From Treponema bryantii (GTDB lineage Bacteria; Spirochaetota; Spirochaetia; Treponematales; Treponemataceae): a stretch of DNA of 64,000 nucleotides. Made by a program: the position numbers and the translations under genes. This document shows positions 51,618 to 59,252 of this stretch, piece after piece. The notes under the pieces were generated by a model. The model saw nothing but the letters and a program-made list of their open reading frames with translations, searched no databases and was not told the DNA's origin. Location of the stretch: positions 434,001 through 498,000 of the forward strand of contig NZ_FOFU01000002.1 of NCBI RefSeq assembly GCF_900111035.1, in the 5' to 3' direction. Each line of letters starts with the position of its first letter. The stretch's first letter is position 1.

Positions 51618-51653
51618 TATGCAATATATTGCATAATATTATAAATGTCAAAT
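51618..51653 (-). promoter_or_regulatory. MarR promoter with perfect palindromic operator
   Basis: TATGCAATATATTGCATA (51618-51635) is an 18-bp perfect palindrome. On the minus strand, TTGACA (51653-51648) and, 17 bases later, TATATT inside the palindrome form a promoter. The start site would fall within a few bases of the MarR start codon, so the mRNA would be leaderless or nearly so. Confidence 0.6.
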
Positions 51654-51655
51654 TT

Positions 51656-52573
51656 TTATTTCTGGAAACGAAAGGCTTCTTCCAGTCTTGGTGTTTCTAT
51701 ACCAAGCTCTTGTGCATCATTTATAATCTGCATAACAGAGTAGCCAACCTTGTAGTGATTATAAGCCAGTGCTTTATACGCAGGCCCAGATTCCTTGTAT
51801 ACAAGATTTTTCATAAGACAGCCAACAAAGCCTGCCGGTAAAATATTCATGGCTTTTATCAAAGCATCTGGATGGAAACCTTTTGCCTTTACGTAAGGCG
51901 TCATCTCACGAATATTTAAAACCATCTGGCCAAGGAGCTTTTTTGACGATGCCACAGCTTTAAATGAACCAGCCTTTAAAACTTCTGCTTCCATTGCTGC
52001 ATTTGCAACATAATGATTCAAAAGCCATTCCTCTATGTTTTTCTGAACTTTGACTTTAAATCCTGCATCAGAAAATATTTTTTTAACAAAGGATTCACGC
52101 TCAGAAAGTTTTGCGCCCGCCTGCCCCAGCTGAAAAAAGTTATACATAATTCCACCCAAAGCATTACCTTCATAACCACCGCCTGCTCCAGGAAAACCAA
52201 AAACAATCTGATCCGCTGGAAAATCTTTTACCGCAGCCTTTACCTCAAGACCATAATTACAGAAAAAAAGTACTGTAGCATTTTTTGCAAAACTTTTTAC
52301 CTGCAAAAGTGCACCTTCTACCTGTTCTGGATTCACACTTAAAAGAATCAGATCGTAAGTTTTATCTTCTTCAACTTCTTCTTTCAGGTTTATCTGCCAG
52401 TTTTCTTTTATCTGTTTTTTTGAACGGGAATCATAAATATCAAGTGAGACTGTGTTACCGTAATCTTTGATCCGTCCCTTACGCACAAAAAAATCTACCT
52501 TGTGACCTGCATTTTCTAAAGCCCATCCATACTGAGTTCCAATTGCTCCTCTTCCAAAAACTAAAATATTCAT
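51656..52573 (-). CDS. Ketopantoate reductase family (ApbA/PanE-like)
   Basis: Rossmann start MNILVFGRGAIGTQYGWALE, then VFFVRKGR-type and LLSVNPEQVEGAL blocks, and the C-terminal helical domain. The 305-residue length is usual. In PanE the catalytic Lys lies after the hinge; here EWLLNHYVANAAME occupies that place, without an obvious Lys, so a different substrate is likely. Divergent from a TetR gene. Confidence 0.8.
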   Translation of the reverse strand: MNILVFGRGAIGTQYGWALENAGHKVDFFVRKGRIKDYGNTVSLDIYDSRSKKQIKENWQINLKEEVEEDKTYDLILLSVNPEQVEGALLQVKSFAKNATVLFFCNYGLEVKAAVKDFPADQIVFGFPGAGGGYEGNALGGIMYNFFQLGQAGAKLSERESFVKKIFSDAGFKVKVQKNIEEWLLNHYVANAAMEAEVLKAGSFKAVASSKKLLGQMVLNIREMTPYVKAKGFHPDALIKAMNILPAGFVGCLMKNLVYKESGPAYKALAYNHYKVGYSVMQIINDAQELGIETPRLEEAFRFQK

Positions 52574-52610
52574 CCTGACCTCCTCGTCATTTGCAATGTG
52601 ATTAAACTAA

Positions 52611-52626
52611 TGTTGATTTTTCAACA
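52611..52626. promoter_or_regulatory. Operator-like TGTTGA-N4-TCAACA, site 1
   Basis: In the 199-bp divergent region of PanE-like and TetR genes; followed by another half-site ACTTGTTGAATA. Same half-site as site 2 at 52686. Confidence 0.55.
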
Positions 52627-52685
52627 CTTGTTGAATAAAATATAAATACGATTGTGTGAATCTACAATCATCAAAAAGCAGCAGC

Positions 52686-52701
52686 TGTTGAAAATTCAAC
52701 A
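52686..52701. promoter_or_regulatory. Operator-like TGTTGAA-N2-TTCAACA, site 2
   Basis: Seven-base arms with a 2-base centre; a further TTGTTGAAAATC half-site lies 13 bases on. Together with site 1, likely TetR operators. Confidence 0.55.
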
Positions 52702-52772
52702 TTTCTTGTTTTTTGTTGAAAATCTAGATTTTAGCAATTCTAAAAATCTCCAGCCTTACGGAGGCCAGAAAA

Positions 52773-53321
52773 ATGGACAGACGAATCAAGAAAACTCAGG
52801 AAGCAATTTATTCAGTTTTCATAGACTTATTAAAAGAAAAAGGTTTCAACAAGCTTTCTATCAGTGATATTTCAGAAAGGGCAGACATTAACCGCGGCAC
52901 CTTCTATTTTCATTTTTCCGACAAATATGATTTATATGAAAAGTGTATGGATTTTTATGTTGGCAAACTCTTAATCAGCTGCAGTAATGATACAGAAATC
53001 AAACTTAATCCAAATGCCTTTTTGCAGATTTTCAAATACCTGAAAGAAAATTATGACATTTACCGCACCCTGCTTTATGCCGATGGGCTTAGTATTTTTC
53101 ACAAGAAATTTCATAATGCAATAGAAGGACAACTGAAAAAAGCAATCAACAAGATGCCAGAGGAAATCATCCTGTCACAGGAAATTGCATCGGAGTTTAT
53201 AATCAATGGCTTTACAGGAGTCGTTGAATGGTGGATTAATAATTCTATGCCTTATAGTCCTGAAATTATGACAGAGAAACTGAACGGGATTTTTTCTCCC
53301 TATACAAAATATATAGTGTAA
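52773..53321 (+). CDS. TetR/AcrR family regulator with DUF4406-like C-terminus
   Basis: HTH: LSISDISERADINRGTFYFHFSDKYDLYEKC. 182 residues, full length; the C-terminal helices (FIINGFTGVVEWWINNSMPYSPEIM) are of the TetR_C_33-type common in Firmicutes. Divergent from the PanE-like gene. Its stop overlaps the end of a GNAT pseudogene by about 20 bp tail-to-tail. Confidence 0.9.
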   Translation: MDRRIKKTQEAIYSVFIDLLKEKGFNKLSISDISERADINRGTFYFHFSDKYDLYEKCMDFYVGKLLISCSNDTEIKLNPNAFLQIFKYLKENYDIYRTLLYADGLSIFHKKFHNAIEGQLKKAINKMPEEIILSQEIASEFIINGFTGVVEWWINNSMPYSPEIMTEKLNGIFSPYTKYIV

Positions 53322-53827
53322 TTTTTCCAGATAGTTTTGATGATTTGAACTTCTCTCCCCTGATAATTTCCAGGGCCCTGATAGATTTGGGTGAATCCGC
53401 ATTTTTCAAGGACACGCACAGAGGCAAGATTTTCTGCAAGGCAGATTCCGTAGATTTCTTTGATATTGAGTTTTTGTGCCATCGCAGGAAGAAAGGCTTT
53501 TACTGCCTCCGTTGCGTACCCTTGCCCCGTAAACTGTTTTGCAATGTGATAGCCGATTTCCCCGGAGACATCATCAATCTGGCAAAGCTGAACATAGCCG
53601 ATATTTTTGCTATCATCATTTGTGATTATTGGATATACAAAAGGGCCGTCATCGCTGTCATATCGTGAAATCAAAAACTCAATTGCAGCGCGCGCTTCTT
53701 CAACAGAATCATAAACTTCATCCGGGACAAAACGTCTGGTGTCGTCGTCCTGAGAATTTTCATAGACGGTCTAGGCCATGTTCGGGGAGAAAGTTGTGAT
53801 TGTAAGACGTGGGGTTTTAATATTCAT
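53300..53827 (-). pseudogene. GNAT acetyltransferase gene with an amber codon
   Basis: A 176-codon frame starts MNIKTPRLTITTFSPNMA, then TAG as codon 19 (53773-53771), then TVYENSQDDDTRRFVPDEVY and a complete RimJ-like domain (GYVQLCQIDD, GQGYATEAVKAFLPAMAQ, ENLASVRVLEKCGF). The expected residue at codon 19 is Glu, so GAG to TAG is the simplest change. Everything else is intact, so inactivation is recent. A downstream Met (53674) could restart. Confidence 0.8.
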
Positions 53828-53833
53828 AAGATT

Positions 53834-54349
53834 TTACTCAATTGGTATGCGGATGATATGTTTCTGATTCTTGAAATCTCCAATAATCTGGCCACCGTTT
53901 TTCAGCATGTTTTTTACGGTAGGCTCGTTGCTTTTCATCGGGAACAGCTTAATTTCTTTATATCCGATTTCTTTACATTTTTTCAATAACTCTGTGAATA
54001 AAATACTTCCGTATCCTTTTCCTCTATATTCCTTAGCGATGCCGTACCCAAGATTTCCTGCGCCGACAATCGTTTCCAGATACTCGGATGACGAATGCCT
54101 GACTCTGCCGTAACCGACAGGAATACCGTCGATATATAAAACATATGTGGTATATGGAATCCAGCCTTCCGGCAAATCAATGCCTCTGGAATTGTTGTCC
54201 GTTATCCGCAGCCACTCTTTATACTCGTCATAGGACAGGTCATATGCCGGATTGGTAAAACCGTTTTCCACAGCAGAAATTCCCTGCAGCATATCATATT
54301 CAGTTTTTCCCATATCCAGCGATAACTGTTTTAATTCTATATTATGCAT
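53834..54349 (-). CDS. GNAT N-acetyltransferase
   Basis: A 171-residue acetyltransferase with GYGIAKEYRGKGYGSILFTELL as acetyl-CoA loop and SNEPTVKNMLKNGGQIIG as the last motif. Begins 8 bp inside the end of the AraC/GyrB-like fusion gene, so the two are coupled and it may be that regulator's target. Confidence 0.88.
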   Translation of the reverse strand: MHNIELKQLSLDMGKTEYDMLQGISAVENGFTNPAYDLSYDEYKEWLRITDNNSRGIDLPEGWIPYTTYVLYIDGIPVGYGRVRHSSSEYLETIVGAGNLGYGIAKEYRGKGYGSILFTELLKKCKEIGYKEIKLFPMKSNEPTVKNMLKNGGQIIGDFKNQKHIIRIPIE

Positions 54350-55259
54350 AATCTTTTTTATACTCTAGAACCACATTCCCTTTCAGGTCACAATAATTTT
54401 CGCTAACCCAGGTTTGAAGTTTTTCTTTACTAAACTGGGTGGATTCAAAAATCGATGTGTCGGGTTTAAGGATAATCTGGGTTCCGTGCGGGATTTTAGA
54501 ATCATTAGGTTTGCTTGTGACGGAATGCTGTGGAACTCCACGGATGAAATCCTGTTCGTATATTTTCCCATTTCGCCAGACAGTTATTGTAAGCTTTTCG
54601 CAAAGTGAGTTTACAAGCTTAAGGTCATCAAAGGGCAGGTCTCCCATCTGGGCATACTCAACCTTTGTAATCGGTTTGCCTGAAAAAAGATTCTGCAGGA
54701 TTTCTTCGTGAATCACTCCATCGTCATCCAGCTTTATTCCGCGGCCATCATCAAAAATCCTAAGGCAATTATCCGGTAGCAGACTAAGCTCAATTTTTGA
54801 ACAGAAGCCCCCAGCCATTTCTTCAAAAGAATTACCAAGAATCGTGAAAATCATTTTGTGCATGTCATCGCTTAAACTCATTTTTTGTTTCTCCATAGAT
54901 TTTGCTTCACAATTTGCAAAAAGTTCAAACTCCGGAATTTCGTACTTCTGCAAATAGTTTCTAATATTTTTTGGAGAAGAGCCAAAAAGACTTTTGAACG
55001 ATCTTGAAAAACCTTCGTGAGATTCAAAGGAATATTTCATGGCAACATCAATCACTTTCATGCCATCCAGCAAATCCTTTATGGAATATTGCAGCTTCCT
55101 GATTCGCACATAACCGGTAATCGGAATGCCGTAAAGATCCATAAATTTTCTGCTGATATAAAAAGGACTGTAGCCCATAAAATCTGCGAGTTCCTTTAAC
55201 TCAATTTTGTTTTCAATGTTTTTTTCAACATATTCAAACAGCGGTTTAAAATCATCCAT
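54342..55259 (-). CDS. AraC-type regulator fused to a GyrB-like GHKL ATPase domain
   Basis: Residues 1-105 are two AraC HTHs (LKELADFMGYSPFYISRKFMDL; VIDVAMKYSFESHEGFSRSF). Residues about 130-300 follow the GyrB N-terminal ATPase fold in order: MHKMIFTILGNSFEEMAGGF, LRIFDDGRGIKLDDDG, LVNSLCEKLTITVWRNGKIY, GVPQ, HGTQIILKPD. Asn143 and Asp170/Arg173 match GyrB N46 and D73/R76. The catalytic Glu is Thr139 and the GLHGVG lid is gone, so ATP hydrolysis is unlikely, although nucleotide or inhibitor binding is possible. Coupled to a GNAT gene. Confidence 0.8.
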   Translation of the reverse strand: MDDFKPLFEYVEKNIENKIELKELADFMGYSPFYISRKFMDLYGIPITGYVRIRKLQYSIKDLLDGMKVIDVAMKYSFESHEGFSRSFKSLFGSSPKNIRNYLQKYEIPEFELFANCEAKSMEKQKMSLSDDMHKMIFTILGNSFEEMAGGFCSKIELSLLPDNCLRIFDDGRGIKLDDDGVIHEEILQNLFSGKPITKVEYAQMGDLPFDDLKLVNSLCEKLTITVWRNGKIYEQDFIRGVPQHSVTSKPNDSKIPHGTQIILKPDTSIFESTQFSKEKLQTWVSENYCDLKGNVVLEYKKDYA

Positions 55260-55349
55260 AAAGTCACCTCCTCCAAGACTTTATGAGATGATTATACCCC
55301 GGAGGTAATTTTGCTTCTTGATAATGTTTGCCATTCCGCAATTTAATTT

Positions 55350-55523
55350 TCACCCCTCAAACACTGCTCTGCCGGCGCCCATCACATCAATATCACTATT
55401 TTCCGTCGCTTCACCACGCAAGTGACTTCCCTGCAGGCCCACATAAAGGAGCCGCTCGCCAAAAGCTTCTTTGCATCGCGAAATCAAGTTTTTCATGTAG
55501 TTATCAATATTTAAATATTCCAT
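55350..55523 (-). pseudogene. Head fragment of a nucleotidyltransferase gene
   Basis: MEYLNIDNYMKNLISRCKEA, then FGERLLYVGLQGSHLRGEAT and ENSDIDVM, match the first 47 residues of the intact protein at 62892-63557. After DVM the frame jumps to GAGRAVFEG and stops, apparently the tail of another gene. The NTase motif (GS...DID) is there but the rest of the enzyme is lost. Confidence 0.8.
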
Positions 55524-55527
55524 AATT

Positions 55528-55614
55528 TTATCTCTCCATAAAAAACTCACGGACCTTAGCCAGCTCTTCTGCGCTTCCGCATTTCATTGAAATATGGTGG
55601 ACTCCTTTAATCAT
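55528..55614 (-). pseudogene. Head fragment of a VOC/glyoxalase-family gene
   Basis: An RBS-preceded ATG (AAAGGAG is present within codons 2-4 of the frame before) opens MIKGVHHISMKCGSAEELAK, VREFFMER and a TAA. The GVHHIS start is typical of VOC proteins. Only 28 codons remain; GGAGAG at its end serves as RBS for the nucleotidyltransferase fragment. Confidence 0.6.
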
Positions 55615-55638
55615 TTTTGCCTCTTGTTTCCATTTGTA

Positions 55639-57177
55639 TTACGCCAAATTTATTATCACTGCAGTTCCACCTTCAACTTTGTAGCATCCATTCTTATATT
55701 CTGCGCCTTTTCCTGTAATATGCAAAACTTGGCCCTCTTTCATTTTTACCTCACATTTCTTTTGCGAAGGATTGATAATAACCATACAGGCTTTTCCATC
55801 AACAGCAGTTCGTTTATAAACAAGAGGATATCCAGTTTCAATAAAATCAATTTCACCAAGATTTTGAAGTGCCGGAGTCTGCATTCTTAAGCTGATTAAA
55901 GCATTTACTTCATGCCACAAAGATGATTTATCTGCCATCTGCTGTTTTACAGTAGGGCGATCCGGAGCCGGATCCTGAGGAATGTAGAGCTTCTTTTTTT
56001 CAGCAGAACTAAAACCGGCATTTTTAGAAGAATCCCATTGCATTGGAGAACGCGCACCGGTCCGACCATAGCCGCCTTCTTTTGAAACAAGACCTTCAAC
56101 ATAACGCATTCCAATTTCATCACCATAGTAAATAAATGGAGCGCCGGGCATAGTCAAAAGAAAAGCAAAAGCAATTTTCATTTCTTGAGGATTTAAACTT
56201 CTTGCAAGACGGTCCATATCGTGGTTTCCTGATGGAATACAGATTAAACCTTTTCGTTCAGATTTTTCGTAATTCTCCAGATATTTTTTTACAAACTCTT
56301 TTACATCACCTTTTCCACGACTGGAAAAATACGGCTCCCGGCAGCGGAATAAATCATTGTAGTGAGAAGGTCCAAAATGAAGCAGAAAATCCATGTGAAA
56401 ACCACCCTGCAAAGATTTATCGGGTTCACCCCACTCACTAACCATTGCTGCAGATGGAAATTCCTTATCAAGAAATGCGCGTACATTTTTCCATAAACGA
56501 ATAGTACCTTTTCCATCTTCATCATTTTTAACAAGCGAGCCTGCCATATCAACTCTAAAACCATCGGCACCAAGATTCAGCCAGAAGCGCATAACATCTT
56601 TCATTGCTTCAAGAGTTGCCTGAGGTCCCGGATCATCAAAACTTTGCTGCCAGCTTTCGCTTGGTTTATAAAATCCATAATTTAATGCAGGCTGATGAGA
56701 AAAAAAGTTTACAACGCAGGAACCATCTCTGTCAGAAATGCCGCGAAGAGAGCCATAACCGCTTGGTTCTTTCCAGATTGAATCAGTCCAGATGTAACGG
56801 TCAGTAAATTCATTTTTCTGGGCTTTCATTGATTCTTTGAACCATTTGTGTTCTACGGAAGTATGGCCTGGAACTAAATCCAAAAGCACATGCATGTTGC
56901 GCTTATGTGCTTCCTTAAAAAGTTTTTTCAAGTCAGCATTTGTTCCGTAGCGGGGAGCCACTTTTTTATAATCACTAACATCATAACCGGCATCGCCAAA
57001 AGGAGAATCAAAACAAGGATTCATCCAGATTGCAGTACAACCAAGCTCTTTAATGTAATCAAGCTTAGAAATAATTCCATTAAAATCGCCAATTCCATCT
57101 CCATTAGAATCCATAAAACTCTGCGGATAAATTTCGTAAAAAACTGCAGTATTAAGCCATTCCGGTTGTTTTGTCAT
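55639..57177 (-). CDS. GH13 alpha-glucosidase/oligo-1,6-glucosidase-like
   Basis: The 512-residue cytoplasmic enzyme has the GH13 set: VFYEIYPQSFMDSNGDGIGD, LDLVPGHTSVEH, GADGFRVDMAGS (nucleophile Asp), MVSEWGEP (acid Glu) and PSGNHDMDRLAR (stabilising Asp). C-terminal beta domain is short. Likely hydrolyses imported malto- or isomalto-oligosaccharides. No transporter gene adjacent. Confidence 0.9.
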   Translation of the reverse strand: MTKQPEWLNTAVFYEIYPQSFMDSNGDGIGDFNGIISKLDYIKELGCTAIWMNPCFDSPFGDAGYDVSDYKKVAPRYGTNADLKKLFKEAHKRNMHVLLDLVPGHTSVEHKWFKESMKAQKNEFTDRYIWTDSIWKEPSGYGSLRGISDRDGSCVVNFFSHQPALNYGFYKPSESWQQSFDDPGPQATLEAMKDVMRFWLNLGADGFRVDMAGSLVKNDEDGKGTIRLWKNVRAFLDKEFPSAAMVSEWGEPDKSLQGGFHMDFLLHFGPSHYNDLFRCREPYFSSRGKGDVKEFVKKYLENYEKSERKGLICIPSGNHDMDRLARSLNPQEMKIAFAFLLTMPGAPFIYYGDEIGMRYVEGLVSKEGGYGRTGARSPMQWDSSKNAGFSSAEKKKLYIPQDPAPDRPTVKQQMADKSSLWHEVNALISLRMQTPALQNLGEIDFIETGYPLVYKRTAVDGKACMVIINPSQKKCEVKMKEGQVLHITGKGAEYKNGCYKVEGGTAVIINLA

Positions 57178-57331
57178 TTTATTTCCTCTTTTTTGCTTCT
57201 GGTATTTTCTTGCGGGCAGATTTTATTGTAACATCAGATTTGCTGAAGTTCTATATAATATTCCATTTATAAGATGAAGTTACAGATTGTAGTATGTTTA
57301 TTCAGTAAATCGTAGATTAATGCTACAATGA

Positions 57332-57370
57332 TGGATTTTGTATCCCGCAATTGCCCGGGGCGAATCCGCC
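57332..57370 (+). pseudogene. Fragment of the ferritin-like gene
   Basis: Thirteen codons WILYPAIARGESA match WILYPAIAQGEYA of the intact protein at 44335-44724, with high DNA identity. No start or stop of its own. It abuts the Nudix pseudogene on the other strand. Confidence 0.75.
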
Positions 57371-57395
57371 AGTGACATGGGCGTTCTTCTTTGAG

Positions 57396-57563
57396 CTAGC
57401 GCAACACGGTCTGCTCAGGAGTTTCACCTTCTTCTATGCCGCCACCTGGAACCGAAAAGAATTTCCTGTCATTATTTGCATCTTTATAACACAACCGTTC
57501 CATCAGGATTTCTCCATTACGGACAACAATGGCTACACTTCTGTTTCTCAATTCCAATTCCAC
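57396..57563 (-). pseudogene. Nudix hydrolase gene cut within the Nudix box
   Basis: From a GTG directly after the upstream gene's TAG: VELELRNRSVAIVVRNGEIL, MERLCYKDAN, then SVPGGGIEEGETPEQTVLR and an amber codon, followed in frame by LKEE. The Nudix box needs RE(L)xEE, so TAG replaces a Glu codon. A few codons later the frame is also lost and the ferritin-like fragment begins. Inactive. Confidence 0.8.
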
Positions 57564-58349
57564 CTATTTTAAATCTTCATAATATTCCAGCAGCATTTCC
57601 TTAGAAATTGAAATAGGCTGACCTTCGAGTTCTTTGTAAATTAAATCTGTTAGTCTGAGCAAACTTGTCCACATGGCGTCCGGTGTGTCTTCGGTAATAA
57701 AAGTACTTTTGATTTTAGCAATTTCATCCGGTGGCAGCTTGTCCATTTCGCGGTTTAATTTACTTTCGAGTTTGTAGCGGTCACCGAGCAGGTCAACATA
57801 CAAGGTTCTGACATATTCAATAATGCCTCGTGCCCTGAGCAGAGCCCCTCGATTAATTGCAACAGCGGCCTGCATTAAACGATGCCACACCAGACTACAG
57901 ATAAACTCAATATCTTTTTTCTGTTTGTCACCAAAAATTGCATCGTCCATCCACTTGCGGGAATCAATCATTTTTTGTTCTACAACGCCAGTCTTATCAT
58001 ACAGCACCTTGAACGCCGGCTTCATTGCAGCGGCATGCTCATAACAGCCAAAACCAAGATCAATTTCCAGCAAATTGGAAAGCACAAAAACCTCAAGTCG
58101 TCTCTGCTCAATCTGCCCGTGGTAAATAATTTCATATTTTCGGGAAACCTTCTGATGAAAATAATCCATCACTTCTTTCATCGAATCATTTGAATCAAGC
58201 GCAACAACAAAATCCAGATCGGAATGGTCATCCGTAAATCCCACAGCCCCGGAACCAACCTGCACCAGTGCAACAATTTTTTCACACGCCTTTGCAATAG
58301 AAAGAATAAAATCAAAAGTCTCTTGTCTGTCCTGAACAGTAAAAATCAT
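57564..58349 (-). CDS. Nucleotidyltransferase (kanamycin-NTase-like)
   Basis: GSGAVGFTDDHSDLDFVVAL is the GS..DxD nucleotidyltransferase motif near residue 37; the C-terminal part is helical (ARGIIEYVRTLYVDLLGDRY, HEPN-like). 261 residues. Could modify an aminoglycoside or another small substrate, or a nucleic acid. Preceded by a 33-base element identical to one upstream of another NTase gene at 62892. Confidence 0.78.
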   Translation of the reverse strand: MIFTVQDRQETFDFILSIAKACEKIVALVQVGSGAVGFTDDHSDLDFVVALDSNDSMKEVMDYFHQKVSRKYEIIYHGQIEQRRLEVFVLSNLLEIDLGFGCYEHAAAMKPAFKVLYDKTGVVEQKMIDSRKWMDDAIFGDKQKKDIEFICSLVWHRLMQAAVAINRGALLRARGIIEYVRTLYVDLLGDRYKLESKLNREMDKLPPDEIAKIKSTFITEDTPDAMWTSLLRLTDLIYKELEGQPISISKEMLLEYYEDLK

Positions 58350-58370
58350 ATTTGTGTTTCCTCATTTCAA

Positions 58371-58403
58371 TAGTACAAAATCTTTGGATTGTTTGCTATA
58401 CTT
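58371..58403. repeat. 33-base exact repeat with promoter, copy 1
   Basis: Identical in all 33 positions to 63586-63618. It runs from TAGTACAAAATCTTTGG to TTGCTATACTT and contains an extended -10 (TGCTATACT) on the plus strand. Here nothing is left downstream for it to transcribe except the antisense of the GNAT gene. Confidence 0.8.
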
Positions 58404-58430
58404 GAGAAAGCGCGTTCTTGAGCTTAATTT

Positions 58431-59252
58431 TCACTCATCATCCAAAATATTTTTAACAACCTTTGTAATCTCTGATTCGCCGCCTTTATGATTCCAGATA
58501 AACTGAACATCGCTGCCAGCTGCAGGGAGCTGCTTCAATCCATCTGCAAGTCTGCACGGAATTACAAGCTCCCAGTAACGAACGTTAAAGATTTCTCCAT
58601 CCACAGATTCCACAACGCCAAGATGCTGATTAAAAATCTGCATAAAGCCTTCCTGAACTTTAACCTTGCGATAGGCAGGAAACTCTTTGCTGATTTTTTC
58701 AAGTGCAGCAGAATCTTCGATTTTTTCAAAATTCGGGCTTTCTTCAAAATGACCTTTGTACGTCGCAAACTCGTCACTCAGCGGATAACACAAATACGCA
58801 TCGTAGCAATTGCCCTCTGCATCTGTAATTCCAAAATCCTGCAAGAGCTTAAAACCAAACTTAGGATAATAACCTGGTTCACCACAAAGAATTATTCCCG
58901 CAAGCCCCGCTTCTTTTGTAAGACGAATTGTTTCGCAGATCAGCGCACCTCCAATATTGTTCCCTTCCAGAGTCGGTTCAACTGCAAGTGGTCCAAGCAT
59001 TGCAACTTCGTTCCGCACGCCATCCTCGCCGACGATCCATGCCCTTGTGTAAAAAGCAGCACCCACGATTTTTCCGTCCAGCACGGCAACTCGACTGATT
59101 TCCGGCAAATAATCCGCCGAAGCCCTTATAACCCGAAGCATGTTATGTTCCACACAACCCGGAAAATATTTATTCCAGAAACTGCGCATAGTCATGAGTT
59201 CAGTGTTTTTATAATCTTCCACCTTTTCCGGACGAATAATTAAATTGGTCAT
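58431..59252 (-). CDS. GNAT N-acetyltransferase with C-terminal extension
   Basis: Start at MTNLIIRPEKVEDY (RBS AAGGAA), giving ATGA overlap with the upstream hydrolase gene. AVEPTLEGNNIGGALICETI is the acetyl-CoA loop, GYYPKFGFKLLQDFGI the end of the N-terminal GNAT domain; about 130 more residues follow without a recognised domain. Substrate unknown. Confidence 0.85.
   Translation of the reverse strand: MTNLIIRPEKVEDYKNTELMTMRSFWNKYFPGCVEHNMLRVIRASADYLPEISRVAVLDGKIVGAAFYTRAWIVGEDGVRNEVAMLGPLAVEPTLEGNNIGGALICETIRLTKEAGLAGIILCGEPGYYPKFGFKLLQDFGITDAEGNCYDAYLCYPLSDEFATYKGHFEESPNFEKIEDSAALEKISKEFPAYRKVKVQEGFMQIFNQHLGVVESVDGEIFNVRYWELVIPCRLADGLKQLPAAGSDVQFIWNHKGGESEITKVVKNILDDE

Noticed and set aside
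12871-57563. A chromosomal integron cassette array, suggested by many short genes and orphan tails.
   Set aside because: Genes point in both directions, no attC-like repeated imperfect palindromes separate them, and no integrase is present.
53300-57563. Recoding of TAG as a sense codon.
   Set aside because: Several intact genes here end with TAG (for example at 57564 and 42200), and only two defective genes show in-frame TAG.
58488-59243. Plus-strand 251-codon open frame.
   Set aside because: Antisense of the GNAT gene with a canonical acetyl-CoA loop; no RBS or protein-like features.
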